Position numbers and translations under genes: made by a program | NCBI GenBank assembly: GCA_039978075.1 | Contig: JBDWCA010000006.1 | Coordinates: 62,001 to 126,000, forward strand | Length of the DNA: 64,000 nt | Direction of reading: 5' to 3' | DNA from: Anderseniella sp039978075 | Lineage (GTDB): Bacteria; Pseudomonadota; Alphaproteobacteria; Rhizobiales; Aestuariivirgaceae | Shown here: piece after piece, positions 36,682-47,346 of the stretch | How positions within the stretch are numbered: the first letter of the stretch is position 1 | Layout: each line of letters opens with the position of its first letter | Notes under the pieces: model-generated | Told to the model about the DNA's origin: nothing | What the model saw: only the letters and a program-made list of their open reading frames with translations | The model's database searches: none

Positions 36682-37554
36682 TCACCGGCTTAGCACCTGC
36701 TTCCTGTTGACCAGGGCAACGCCTGCCAAAATGAGAGCGGCTCCGAAATACTCCAGCGGGTCAATTTTTTCACCAACCAGAAAGGCCCCGATGATGATGG
36801 CAACAACGGGAGGAATGTAGGCGACGGAAGCGGCGGACACGGCACCCAGTTTGTCGATTATGTAGTAGTAAATTATGAACGCTATCCCGGTGCCCAGTAC
36901 GCCTAAGCCCACAGCCAGACCTAGCGCTACATAGACATCGTTCCAGATAGCACCAATTCCACTGGTATCTGTTATCATCAGCAGAATAATCAGACTGATG
37001 CCCAACTGGTAGGTGATCAGGGCTGAAACCGGAATCCCGAGCGGGAGAACGTATTTCTTTGCATAGACAAACGAGGCGCCAACACTGAATGACCCGATGA
37101 CGTTGTAGACGACACCTTCGATATTCGTGGACGCAATGTCACTGCCGGACGGCCGGGCGATCAATACAACGCCAACAAATCCAATGGCGATTCCAAGCGC
37201 CCGAAAAGCCGATGCTCTTTCACCACCCAGAAATATCAGCGCAAGAAGAAAGGACAGGATAGGCGTCAAACCGCTCAGCGCGCCGGCAACACCTGACAGC
37301 AACAGGGATGAGCCTTTGGCGAACCCGTAATAGTAAGCGATTGTGCCTACGACAGCCATCACGATGAGGTGGCCCCCATGTTTGATATGAGCCCATTCAA
37401 ATGCGCCCTTGTATTGGGCATACAGCGCAATGGGCACCAACCCAAATGCAACCCTGAGCAGCACGATCTGGAGCGGGGAGATAAGTTGGGACGCCATCTT
37501 CATGTAGATGAAGCTGCTGCCCCATATGATCCCAAGCAACCAAAACATGACCAT
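36682..37554 (-). CDS. DMT-superfamily (EamA) transporter
   Basis: The 290-residue protein has about ten helices in two EamA repeats: WLLGIIWGSSFIYMKMA in the first, and the second beginning near GVVYNVIGSFSVGASFVYAKK. The C-terminal PVVAIIIGAFLVGEKIDPLEYFG motif is typical. Such proteins export or import small metabolites, often amino acids. The ATG has no close Shine-Dalgarno. AGGAG lies seven bases before an in-frame CTG five codons upstream, so initiation at that CTG (37569) is possible. Confidence 0.88.
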   Translation of the reverse strand: MVMFWLLGIIWGSSFIYMKMASQLISPLQIVLLRVAFGLVPIALYAQYKGAFEWAHIKHGGHLIVMAVVGTIAYYYGFAKGSSLLLSGVAGALSGLTPILSFLLALIFLGGERASAFRALGIAIGFVGVVLIARPSGSDIASTNIEGVVYNVIGSFSVGASFVYAKKYVLPLGIPVSALITYQLGISLIILLMITDTSGIGAIWNDVYVALGLAVGLGVLGTGIAFIIYYYIIDKLGAVSAASVAYIPPVVAIIIGAFLVGEKIDPLEYFGAALILAGVALVNRKQVLSR

Positions 37555-37784
37555 TGGCAGAGGTTTCAGAGATACTCTCCTCGCGGGTCAGAATTTCATG
37601 CTTTGCGCCGGTCAGTGGGTGGTTGCACAGAAATTCAGGATGGCGACATCAAGCTGGATTTCAACGAGAATTTCCGCTCTGCCCCGGAATGTCAAGGACA
37701 GCTTCAGGCACCCAACCGACAGGCTATGTCAGATGCTTAATGTCAGTTTCAACGCCGTCTTGATCCTGTTTATGAGTTCATGAC

Positions 37785-39383
37785 CTAATACCCTATCGCG
37801 CAACCGTCCTTGCGCGGGTCGGAGCCGCCGATCAGCACCCCTTCGTCCCAGTCAATCCAGATAGCCTGCGAGCCGCCGATCGGTTTTGCCGGACGCACCA
37901 GCTTGTGACCTTTTGCTTCCAGGCCGGCCAGGATATCCGCCGGAATGGTGCCTTCAACTTCAACCTCTCCCGTAAACGGGTCGGGGAAGAAGCGCGGCGC
38001 GTCCTGGGCTTCCTGCACATCCATGGAATAATCACACACACGGGTAAGAAACTGCATGTGGCCAAAGGCCTGATACTCGCCGCCCATCACACCATACGGC
38101 ATTACCACCCGACCGTTCCTGGCCACCATGCCGGGAATAATCGTGTGCAGCGGACGCTTGCCCGGTGCGATGCAGTTGGGGTGATTTGGATCGAGTACGA
38201 AACCCTGGCCGCGATTGTGCAGCATGACGCCGGATTTCGGCGCCATAATCCCGGACCCGAAATTGTGGAACAGGGTATTAATGAAACTGCACGCATTGCG
38301 ATCCTTGTCGACCACGGAGATGTAGACGGTCGACTTGTGCTGCGGGCCGGAAAATTCCGGCAGCGGATCAAGCGCATGGGCGTCATTGATGGCAGCGCGG
38401 GTTTCAGCCGCGTGTGCTTCGGACAGGAACCAGTCCACCGGCACGTCCGACTGGCCTGGATCCGCAAGGAAAAGGTTGCGATCCCGATAGGCAAGCCTGC
38501 CCGCCTCGATCTCGCGGTGCACCCGCTCCAGCGTGATCGGACCACCCTCGCCTGCCTCGATGCCGCTCATCACGTTGAGCAGCATCAGCGCTATTACGCC
38601 CTGCCCGTTGGGCGGGCACTGATAAACAGTGTTACCGCGAAACTCAGTGCTGATCGGCGTGACATACTCGCCCTTCATGCCGGCAAAGTCGTCCAGTGTA
38701 TGCAGCCCGCCTTTGGATTGCAGATGGCTGACAATGTCTTCGGCTACATGTCCGGTATAGAACCCGTCACGCCCTGCCTCGCCGATCAATTGCAGCGTGT
38801 CGGCAAGCGCCGGTTGTTTGTGCAACTGACCATGAGCATATGGCTCACCATCTTCGCGCAGGAAGATTTTTGCCGCGTTTTCATCATGGCGCAAATGCTC
38901 GCGCTGGCTGGCAAAGTCCACGCTGACCCGTGACGAAATCGGATATCCGTTGCGGGCAAAATCAATGGCAGGTGCCAGCAGTTCGGCCAGTGGCCTGCTG
39001 CCGTGATCACGCACCAGCGTATCCCAGGCATCTATCGCGCCCGGGATGGTAACCGAATGCGGGCTCTGCTGTTCGATCTCGGTGATGCCGTTGTCGGCAT
39101 ACCATTGCGCTGTGGCGGCTGCCGGCGCCCGGCCGGACCCGTTATAGGCGACAATATCGGTTGATCCCTTCGGCGCGTACAGGCAGAAGCAGTCGCCGCC
39201 AATACCTGTTGATTCAGGTTCAACCACGCACTGCACGGCACACGCCGCAACCGCTGCATCAAGCGCATTGCCACCATCCTGAAGGACCCGCAAGGCAGCT
39301 TGCGTCGACAGCGGATGCGACGTTGCTGCCATGCCGTTTGTTGACAGAACCGGCGAGCGACCGGGTTGTTCGAGATCTCTCAT
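37785..39383 (-). CDS. Gamma-glutamyltransferase family protein
   Basis: The 532-residue Ntn-hydrolase has the nucleophile region HKSTVYISVVD with T352 as likely catalytic Thr after autocleavage. Other family signatures are GGNALDAAVAACAVQCVVEP, GIGGDCF and PPNGQGVIAL. There is no signal peptide, so it is probably cytoplasmic. This differs from periplasmic E. coli GGT and fits GGT-like hydrolases or transferases of catabolic clusters. The neighbour is an aspartate dehydrogenase-like gene on the same strand, then a divergent tricarboxylate-type transporter. Confidence 0.88.
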   Translation of the reverse strand: MRDLEQPGRSPVLSTNGMAATSHPLSTQAALRVLQDGGNALDAAVAACAVQCVVEPESTGIGGDCFCLYAPKGSTDIVAYNGSGRAPAAATAQWYADNGITEIEQQSPHSVTIPGAIDAWDTLVRDHGSRPLAELLAPAIDFARNGYPISSRVSVDFASQREHLRHDENAAKIFLREDGEPYAHGQLHKQPALADTLQLIGEAGRDGFYTGHVAEDIVSHLQSKGGLHTLDDFAGMKGEYVTPISTEFRGNTVYQCPPNGQGVIALMLLNVMSGIEAGEGGPITLERVHREIEAGRLAYRDRNLFLADPGQSDVPVDWFLSEAHAAETRAAINDAHALDPLPEFSGPQHKSTVYISVVDKDRNACSFINTLFHNFGSGIMAPKSGVMLHNRGQGFVLDPNHPNCIAPGKRPLHTIIPGMVARNGRVVMPYGVMGGEYQAFGHMQFLTRVCDYSMDVQEAQDAPRFFPDPFTGEVEVEGTIPADILAGLEAKGHKLVRPAKPIGGSQAIWIDWDEGVLIGGSDPRKDGCAIGY

Positions 39384-39423
39384 CTGGGATATGCCTTTTC
39401 GCGCATGAAATCTGTTGCTGTCT

Positions 39424-40257
39424 TCAGGTGCCGACCACCAGCGGCGATGTCAACCGTTGCAGTGTCGCCAACGCGCTCAGTGCAGTGATTTTCCCGGTGG
39501 GTGGGTTTTCCTCAGTAGGAATGTTTTGAATTGTCATGGTGAAATCGGAGGAATCCGACTTCGCGGTGATCGAATGGGTGTTGTGCTGCACGGTCGGATC
39601 GGCCCAGATTTCCACCATGGTGCGATCCGGCCCGATACCGGCAAGGCCAAGTGCGGCGGCCACATTCACATTTGCCGGAAATCCCTGGGCTGCCTCGCGC
39701 GCTGTGCCCGAGAATACTTTGACCGGTTCATTGACATTGTCGAGATCGACACCGGTTGCCGCAATGTGCGGCGCGCCCTTCAGCCCGCGCGGCGGCTTGC
39801 GCGTGACCATGGTGATGCTGGTGACATTTCCCTGGGCAATCGCCTTGACCGCATCGAGCCCGATCAGCGCACCGGTCGGGACCACAATCTTCGCGCCCGT
39901 CGCGCGTGCCTGATCCACCAGTTCAGGCCGGTCCAGCAAAGCCCCGACTGACAATGGGATAAGGACGCAGCCATTGGAGATGGCCGAGCTTGCCAGTGCA
40001 TCGAACACTGGCCTTGGCGCACATTCCAGCACCACGTCGCAATGCTCACCGATTTCGCCAATCGGCACGATGTCAGGCCGGTGTGCGAATGTGGAGATGT
40101 TGTCGGCGGCTTTCTGCGTGTTGCGGGCGGATACAACCGATACCACCATGTTGCCTGCCTCACCGGCGTCGACGCGTTTGGCCACCGCCAGTCCGATGGT
40201 ACCGAGACCGGCAATCCCCAGGCGCAGTTTTGGTGGCGATGTCAGGTTATTTTGCAT
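39424..40257 (-). CDS. Aspartate dehydrogenase-like oxidoreductase
   Basis: 277 residues from the ATG at 40257 (GGGAGAG upstream); the extension to 40308 is less likely. Rossmann motif GIAGLGTIGLAVAKRV is followed by a domain with VPTGALIGLDAVKA, TRKPPRGLKGAP and NVNVAAALGLAG, as in L-aspartate dehydrogenases (NadX/DUF108). These make oxaloacetate or iminoaspartate from aspartate with NAD(P). Lying next to a GGT-like hydrolase and a TctCBA transporter, it may act on an amino acid released from an imported compound. Confidence 0.85.
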   Translation of the reverse strand: MQNNLTSPPKLRLGIAGLGTIGLAVAKRVDAGEAGNMVVSVVSARNTQKAADNISTFAHRPDIVPIGEIGEHCDVVLECAPRPVFDALASSAISNGCVLIPLSVGALLDRPELVDQARATGAKIVVPTGALIGLDAVKAIAQGNVTSITMVTRKPPRGLKGAPHIAATGVDLDNVNEPVKVFSGTAREAAQGFPANVNVAAALGLAGIGPDRTMVEIWADPTVQHNTHSITAKSDSSDFTMTIQNIPTEENPPTGKITALSALATLQRLTSPLVVGT

Positions 40258-40392
40258 ATTGCTCTCCCGCCCTGCGGGACCGAATGACGCCCCACGCGAT
40301 TGACTCAACCAGCGATACCCTTAGTCTTTTTCGCTCACTCGGAGCAAATGCGCCGGGAACAATTTTAAATAGTATCTTACAGGGAGAAGTCT

Positions 40393-41361
40393 ATGCGTTT
40401 CGCCAAATCACTTCTGGGCGGCGTTGCCATCGCAGCAGCTGCCATTGGAATGTCTGCCCCCGCGCAGGCACTTGATATGGGTTGCACCACTGCCAAGCTG
40501 ATCGTGCCGTGGAAGGCCGGCGGCGGCACACACATCATCTTTTCACAAATGGAAAAGACCATCCAGGAAATGGATGTGCCGGTGAAACTTCAGGTTGTGA
40601 CCGTTCCCGGTCAGGGTGGTAACAAGGGCGCCAAGGAAGCCCGCAAGGCCAAAGCTGACGGGTGTACACTGTTTGCCATTCACCAGAGTGCCATTGTCGG
40701 CTATCTGAACGGTCGGGTGGACTTTACCTGGGACGGTTTCGACATGGTGGCGCAGGTAACGTCGACACCTGAGATCATGGGTGCTGCCGGCACTGTACCC
40801 TTCAACTCGGTTGAAGAACTTGTGGCTGCAGCCAAAGCATCTCCGGAGAGCATCGAGTTGGGTGCAACTTTCGGCTCAACCAGCCAGTTCATGTGGCTGC
40901 TGTTTGAAGACCTGACCGGTACCAAGTTCAAATATGTTCCGTTCGACGGCACCAAGGAGCGCGTGACAGCCCTGCTGGCAGACACAATCAAGCTGGGCAC
41001 CATCAACATTCCGACCGCCAAGAAGCATCTGGCCACGGGCGATCTCAAGGCGATGGCGATTGCATCTGACGAACGCTCGCCATTGCTGCCTGATCTGCCG
41101 ACGCTGAAGGAACTCGGTGTTGACATGACCTATTCGCTCGACCGCGGCATCGTTGCGCCAAAGGGTACACCGAAAGAGGTCGTCGACTACTGGGCCGGCG
41201 TAATCAAGCAGGCCTCCGAGAACGCGGATTTCAAGTCGTCGCTTGAATCCAAAGGCACGCAGATCAAGTATCGCAATGCCGAAGAGTACGCGGACTGGTT
41301 CAAGGCCGAGTACGAAGCTCATGAAAAGGTCGCCATCAAGGTCGGCATGTACAAGAAATAA
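40393..41361 (+). CDS. Tripartite tricarboxylate transporter substrate-binding protein (TctC family)
   Basis: The 322-residue protein is preceded by AGGGAGAAG. A Sec signal peptide (LLGGVAIAAAAIGMSAPAQA) is followed by the TctC/Bug fold: LIVPWKAGGGTHIIFSQM near residue 36, VPGQGGNKGAKEA, YVPFDGTKERVTALLA, and RGIVAPKGTPKEVVDYWAG. Bug proteins bind carboxylates such as citrate, glutamate, aspartate or nicotinate. The divergent aspartate dehydrogenase-like gene makes an acidic amino acid or derivative a reasonable guess. Confidence 0.92.
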   Translation: MRFAKSLLGGVAIAAAAIGMSAPAQALDMGCTTAKLIVPWKAGGGTHIIFSQMEKTIQEMDVPVKLQVVTVPGQGGNKGAKEARKAKADGCTLFAIHQSAIVGYLNGRVDFTWDGFDMVAQVTSTPEIMGAAGTVPFNSVEELVAAAKASPESIELGATFGSTSQFMWLLFEDLTGTKFKYVPFDGTKERVTALLADTIKLGTINIPTAKKHLATGDLKAMAIASDERSPLLPDLPTLKELGVDMTYSLDRGIVAPKGTPKEVVDYWAGVIKQASENADFKSSLESKGTQIKYRNAEEYADWFKAEYEAHEKVAIKVGMYKK

Positions 41362-41380
41362 CCCGCTGCGGGTACCAAAG

Positions 41381-41409
41381 GGACCGGATGCCGATCTGGC
41401 GTCCGGTCC
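41381..41409 (+). terminator. Intercistronic hairpin between tctC-like and tctB-like genes
   Basis: GGACCGGATGCC pairs with GGCGTCCGGTCC over a GATCT loop, a 12-bp stem with one G-U pair, 19 bases after the receptor stop. Confidence 0.7.
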
Positions 41410-41454
41410 AGATTATCTTAATCCATTTCACATACCAGGCTGGCTCCGGCATCC

Positions 41455-41952
41455 ATGCGCGCACTCAATAGAGACACCATCATCGCAATCCTGTTGCTGC
41501 TGTTTTGCGGGCTTCTGGCCTGGTCGTCGCTGCACATAAGGTTGCCGGGATACGGCACACTGAAACCCTCCACATGGCCGCAGATCATTGTGGCTGTTCT
41601 GACCCTGTTCAGCGCCATTTACTTTGTCCAGTCACTCAGCTATCCGGCTTCGGACGATGCCAAGGGCAATGATCGAAAACCCGGACTAGGCGGATTTCTC
41701 GAATATTTTCGCAATCCGATCATCTGTTTCGCCATTTATTTTGTGTTCCTGGCAACACTGCCGTGGACCGGCGCACTGATCGGCGGCATTTTGTTGGTGT
41801 TCGCCCTGCTCACTGTTCTGGGCGGCTGGACACCACGCGACCTGGTCCGCCACGCAGTTTATGCAACCGTGTCCATGGGCTTCATGTGGACCCTGTTCAC
41901 CTTCGGCCTGCGGGTGATTTTGCCTGAGGGCGAAATCTTCTCGATCCGATAG
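41455..41952 (+). CDS. Tripartite tricarboxylate transporter small subunit (TctB family)
   Basis: The 165-residue membrane protein has about four helices (residues 8-28, 44-62, 88-105 and 110-155) with GYGTLKPSTWPQIIVAVL near the first loop, typical of TctB. It forms the small membrane subunit with the following TctA-like protein. Weak sequence conservation is usual for TctB, and the order C-B-A supports the call. Confidence 0.88.
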   Translation: MRALNRDTIIAILLLLFCGLLAWSSLHIRLPGYGTLKPSTWPQIIVAVLTLFSAIYFVQSLSYPASDDAKGNDRKPGLGGFLEYFRNPIICFAIYFVFLATLPWTGALIGGILLVFALLTVLGGWTPRDLVRHAVYATVSMGFMWTLFTFGLRVILPEGEIFSIR

Positions 41953-41974
41953 GGCCTGAGGGGAAACAACCGAC

Positions 41975-43635
<1,661 letters not shown>

Positions 43636-43636
<1 letters not shown>

Positions 43637-44523
43637 TGAGCCTGCCTGTTATTGCAATCCTGATGCCCGGTGACATGGGCCATGGTGTCGGCGCCGCATT
43701 GAGCCGTGCCGGTCACACGGTGCTGACCTGTCTTGCCGGGCGCAGTGAAGCAACCCGCGCACTGGCGACCCGGGCCGGCATGCAGGATACCGAAACGCTG
43801 GTGCAACTGGTCGAACGCGCCGATATCATCCTGTCCATCCTGCCACCATCTGCGGCAGTTGAACTGGCGAGAGAGATTGCCGCTGCCATGCGCGAAACAG
43901 GCAAGACCCCCGTTTATGTGGACTGCAATGCCATCTCTCCCGCAACCGCGCGCACAGCGGGAGACGCCATTGCAGCAGCAGGTGCGGTGTTCATTGACGC
44001 CGGTATTATAGGTCTGGCGCCCGGCAAGGGCGGCGGCACCCGGTTTTATGTGTCAGGCGCGGACGTATCCGCCATGCTGGCACTGGACGGCAAGGGGTTT
44101 CAGGTCATCAGTCTCGGCGACGAGGTCGGGCGCGCCTCGGCCATGAAGATGGTCTATGCCGCTCTCACCAAGGGAACCTGGACATTGCAGACCGCTGTCA
44201 TGCTGGCAGCGGAAAAACTCGACCTCACCGAACAACTGACGGCAGAGTTCGCTTTCAGCCAGAAACCGGCACTGGACGCCATGCGGGCCCGTATCCCGCG
44301 CCTGCCGGCAGATTCCGGACGCTGGATCGGTGAGATGGAGGAGATCGCGACAACCTTTGCAGACGCCGGTGTGACATCCGGTTTCCATGACGGAGCCGCA
44401 GACATTTTCCGGGTATTGGCGCAAACCCCGTTCGCGGCGGAAACCCGCGAAACAATTGATACAAGCCGGACCATGGAAGATGCACTCAAGGTCTATGCGC
44501 AAGTAGACATGAACAAGGATTAG
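43636..44523 (+). CDS. 6-phosphogluconate dehydrogenase-like NAD-binding protein with DUF1932 C-terminus
   Basis: 295 residues from the ATG overlapping the TctA stop; the frame upstream of it is a shadow. N-terminal motif ILMPGDMGHGVGAALSRAG is a beta-hydroxyacid dehydrogenase Rossmann fold. DADIILSILPP-like (here ADIILSILPPSAA) and DCNAISPATAR follow, and the C-terminal half (ASAMKMVYAALTKGTWTLQ) resembles DUF1932. Close families are phosphogluconate dehydrogenase-like oxidoreductases of unknown substrate. It is co-transcribed with the transporter. Confidence 0.82.
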
Positions 44524-44526
44524 ACC

Positions 44527-45519
44527 ATGCACAAACGTCAACTGGGCACCGGCGGTCCGGAAGTCTCCGCCATCGGTGTCGGCTGCTGGAGCTTTGCCGG
44601 TGCCTACGGACCGACAACCGAGACAGAAAGCCATGACACGCTGGCGGCAGCACTTGATCTCGGCATCGACTTTCTCGATACGGCCAATGTCTATGGTGCC
44701 GGTGTTTCGGAAAGGGTAATCGGCTCGTTCATCAAGGATCACCCGAACAAATTCACCATCGCCACCAAGGCGGGGATTTATCGCGACCCTGAGACAAATG
44801 TGCGCAGTTTCAACAATTCGCCGGAGCATCTGCGCGAGGCGCTGGAAAAATCTCTGCGCAATCTCGGCGTGGACCATGTTGGTCTGTACTACATTCATCG
44901 TCGCGAGGCAGACCGGCCTATCGAAGATGTCATGGAAACGCTGGTGCGCTTCAAGGAAGAAGGCAAGATTGGCGGTATCGGGTTTTCCGAAATCGCGCCG
45001 TTCTCGTTGCGCAGGGCTCATGCCGTACACCCGGTCATGGCCGTACAAAGCGAATACTCACTGTGGACCCGCAGTCCGGAACTTGGTGTCATCCAGGCAT
45101 GCGAAGAACTGGGCGTCGCGTTCGTCCCGTTCTCGCCACTGGGGCGCGGCATGTTTGCCGACACACTGCCGGACCCCCAGGGCTTCGGCGACGGGGATTT
45201 CCGAAACGGCAATCCGCGCTTTGTCGAGCCGAACTTCTCCAGCAATGTTAAGGCGCTTGATGCGTTCAGGGCGTTTTGCAAAGCCCGCGGCGTATCTCCT
45301 GCAACTGTTGCCATCGGCTGGGTGCTGCAGCAGGGAAACCATCTTTTGCCCATCCCCGGCACCCGCTCGCGCAAGCATCTGGAACAACTGGCTGCCGGCG
45401 AAAGCCTGAAACTGACACCGGATGACCTGACGGAAATCGCCCGGTGCCTGCCGCCCGGGTTCGCCTACGGCGACAGGTATACCGAAGCGCAATGGCCTGG
45501 TGCCGAGCGTTATTGCTGA
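44527..45519 (+). CDS. Aldo/keto reductase
   Basis: The 330-residue TIM-barrel protein has the catalytic tetrad positions D51 and Y56 (DFLDTANVYGAG), K81 (IATKAG) and the His in YYIHRREAD. The NADP-binding end is IPGTRSRKHLEQ. It resembles the YajO/Tas-type AKR13-like group. It starts three bases after the preceding stop, so it is part of the TctCBA operon, and probably reduces or oxidises an intermediate of the imported compound. Confidence 0.9.
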   Translation: MHKRQLGTGGPEVSAIGVGCWSFAGAYGPTTETESHDTLAAALDLGIDFLDTANVYGAGVSERVIGSFIKDHPNKFTIATKAGIYRDPETNVRSFNNSPEHLREALEKSLRNLGVDHVGLYYIHRREADRPIEDVMETLVRFKEEGKIGGIGFSEIAPFSLRRAHAVHPVMAVQSEYSLWTRSPELGVIQACEELGVAFVPFSPLGRGMFADTLPDPQGFGDGDFRNGNPRFVEPNFSSNVKALDAFRAFCKARGVSPATVAIGWVLQQGNHLLPIPGTRSRKHLEQLAAGESLKLTPDDLTEIARCLPPGFAYGDRYTEAQWPGAERYC

Positions 45520-45547
45520 ACACAATACAGATCGAAGGAAACGATAG

Positions 45548-46498
45548 ATGACTGACATACTTCTGGTCTCCAACATGATGCCGCATATCCAGGAGGCCCT
45601 GGCGGCCCGCCACACCCTGCACCGGCTCTATGAGGCAGACGACAGGGACGCATTCCTTGCCTCCGTCGCGGACAGGATTGAAGGCGTCGCCACCATGGGC
45701 AAGGCCGATGCCGCCCTGATCGACGCACTGCCCAACCTGAAGATCATTGCAAGTTTCGGCGTCGGTTATGACGGCGTGAATGCAGCCCATGCGGCATCAC
45801 GCAATGTTATTGCCACCAATACGCCCGACGTGCTCAATGACGATGTCGCCAATATGGCCGTCACGCTGGTGCTGACCTGCTCACGCCGCTTCAGCGAATG
45901 GGAAAGGTTTGCCCGTGCCGGGCGCTGGGAGAACGAAGGCGACCCGCCGCTTGCCCGCGCCATCAATGGCCGCAAGGTCGGCATTCTGGGCCTTGGCCGC
46001 ATCGGCAAGGACATTGCCCACAAGCTGGACGTGTTCGGATGCGTGATCGCCTATCATGGCCGCAGCCAGCAGGCAGACCAGACTTATGCGTTTTATGATG
46101 ATCTGACCGATATGGCCCGCGACTGTGATTTCCTGATCGCCATATGCCCCGGCGGCGATGCCACCAAGGGCATCGTCAACCGGCAGGTTCTTGAAGCGCT
46201 CGGGCCGGAAGGCACGTTCATCAATGTGGCCCGTGGTTCGGTGCATGATGAAGACGCACTGATTGAAGCCCTTGCCAGCGGCAAGCTGGGTCATGCCGGT
46301 CTTGATGTGTTTGCAGCAGAACCAAAAATTCCCGAAGGCCTGCGCGCGCTCGACAATGTCACACTGCAGCCCCACCAGGGCTCGGCAACTATTGAGACCC
46401 GCCGCGCCATGGGCGATCTGGTGGCCAACAACCTGTTGAGCTTTTTCGACGGCAAAGGGGCGATCACGCCGGTAGCCGAGTGCGCTGACATCAGGTAA
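45548..46498 (+). CDS. D-isomer-specific 2-hydroxyacid dehydrogenase
   Basis: The 316-residue protein has the NAD(P) motif GLGRIGKDIAHKL near 145. The catalytic Arg is in NVARGSVHDED, the Glu in FAAEPKIPEG and the His in LQPHQGSATIE, a glyoxylate/hydroxypyruvate reductase-like set. It is the final gene of the TctCBA operon and is convergent with the minus-strand gntR gene six bases further on. It differs clearly from the other 2-hydroxyacid dehydrogenase at 16191. Confidence 0.9.
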   Translation: MTDILLVSNMMPHIQEALAARHTLHRLYEADDRDAFLASVADRIEGVATMGKADAALIDALPNLKIIASFGVGYDGVNAAHAASRNVIATNTPDVLNDDVANMAVTLVLTCSRRFSEWERFARAGRWENEGDPPLARAINGRKVGILGLGRIGKDIAHKLDVFGCVIAYHGRSQQADQTYAFYDDLTDMARDCDFLIAICPGGDATKGIVNRQVLEALGPEGTFINVARGSVHDEDALIEALASGKLGHAGLDVFAAEPKIPEGLRALDNVTLQPHQGSATIETRRAMGDLVANNLLSFFDGKGAITPVAECADIR

Positions 46499-46504
46499 CC
46501 CGGC

Positions 46505-47182
46505 TTAGCCGGTCTTGCGCGCGGACGTTTCATCGAGGCCGCGCATCAGGTCGAAGAACTTTTCGCCCTGCACCGTTACATGTTCACGCAGCAGGGTTTC
46601 AGCTGCCTCGCCGTCTCCGCCTTCAACCGCGCACAGAATTTGCCGGTGTTCATCAAGCGACTGCCGGATGCGGCCACGCACCCACAATTGCAGGCGTCGA
46701 AACGGCTGCAGGCGCTTTTGCAGCTGCAGGGCCTGGGACTGCAGAAACCCGTTACCGCTGGCTTCGTACAAGACCTGGTGAAAGGTCTCGTTCTCGCGGT
46801 AATAGGCATCCCGGTCTCCGGATTCCTCAGCCTGTTCGCATTTAAGGCACGCTGTTGAAAAGGCCTCGAGTTGCGCATCGCTTATGCGCTTGGCAGCTAG
46901 CCGGCCGCACATGCTCTCCAGTTCACCCATGACCTCGAACATCTCGACCACTTCCACAAAACCGGGCATGCGGACAAACGCCCCGCGCCGCGGTTTCATT
47001 TCTAAAAGGCCGGAGGCGGTAAGTTGATGCAGAGCCTCACGCACCGGCGTTCGCGACACGCCAAAACGAGTGCACAAACGCACTTCGTCGAGACGCGCGC
47101 CATCATCAAACTCACCGGTTAAAATAGCCTGTTCGAGAGTTTCGCGAATGCGATCTGCCGTTCTTTCGCTCATGATGGTCAT
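46505..47182 (-). CDS. matR: GntR-family (FCD) regulator, MatR-like
   Basis: 225 residues from ATG 47182; alternatives at 47206 and 47173. The N-terminal winged helix contains TRFGVSRTPVREALHQLTASG; the FCD domain includes ENETFHQVLYEASGNGFL and DEHRQILCAVEGGD. It is divergent from a TRAP-matA-matB operon. In rhizobia a GntR protein, MatR, represses the malonate operon, so this is the likely counterpart. A CTTGTATACAAG palindrome lies 39 bp upstream of its start codon. Confidence 0.8.
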   Translation of the reverse strand: MTIMSERTADRIRETLEQAILTGEFDDGARLDEVRLCTRFGVSRTPVREALHQLTASGLLEMKPRRGAFVRMPGFVEVVEMFEVMGELESMCGRLAAKRISDAQLEAFSTACLKCEQAEESGDRDAYYRENETFHQVLYEASGNGFLQSQALQLQKRLQPFRRLQLWVRGRIRQSLDEHRQILCAVEGGDGEAAETLLREHVTVQGEKFFDLMRGLDETSARKTG

Positions 47183-47220
47183 AACAATAGCCGGAAATCG
47201 ATGCATTCAACAAGTGAATT

Positions 47221-47232
47221 CTTGTATACAAG
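47221..47232. promoter_or_regulatory. Putative MatR/GntR operator
   Basis: Perfect 12-bp palindrome CTTGTATACAAG in the divergent region between the GntR gene and the malonate TRAP receptor gene. The TTGTATACAA core is typical of FCD-type GntR operators. It is five bases upstream of a TTGACT that could be the -35 of the TRAP-mat promoter. Confidence 0.75.
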
Positions 47233-47346
47233 ATGGTTGACTCCTGTACGCAAAACCGTAGGCTGGCGGTGCTGGCGATTTTAGTCAGTCAACGAATTTA
47301 ACATGAAAAAGTCCGGTCGAGTAACCTGCCGGATCGGGAGAAGTAC

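Noticed and set aside
37508..37783. 91-codon plus-strand frame between the DMT transporter and GGT-like genes
   Set aside because: It starts inside the DMT transporter gene on the other strand, has atypical composition and no ribosome binding site. Nothing else convincing was seen in 37555-37784.
37905..38933. 342-codon plus-strand open frame
   Set aside because: It is antisense to the gamma-glutamyltransferase gene, which carries all family signatures; the antisense translation has none.
44053..45048. 331-codon minus-strand open frame
   Set aside because: It is antisense to the DUF1932 and aldo/keto reductase genes, with no recognisable motifs. It is an artefact of GC-rich codon use.
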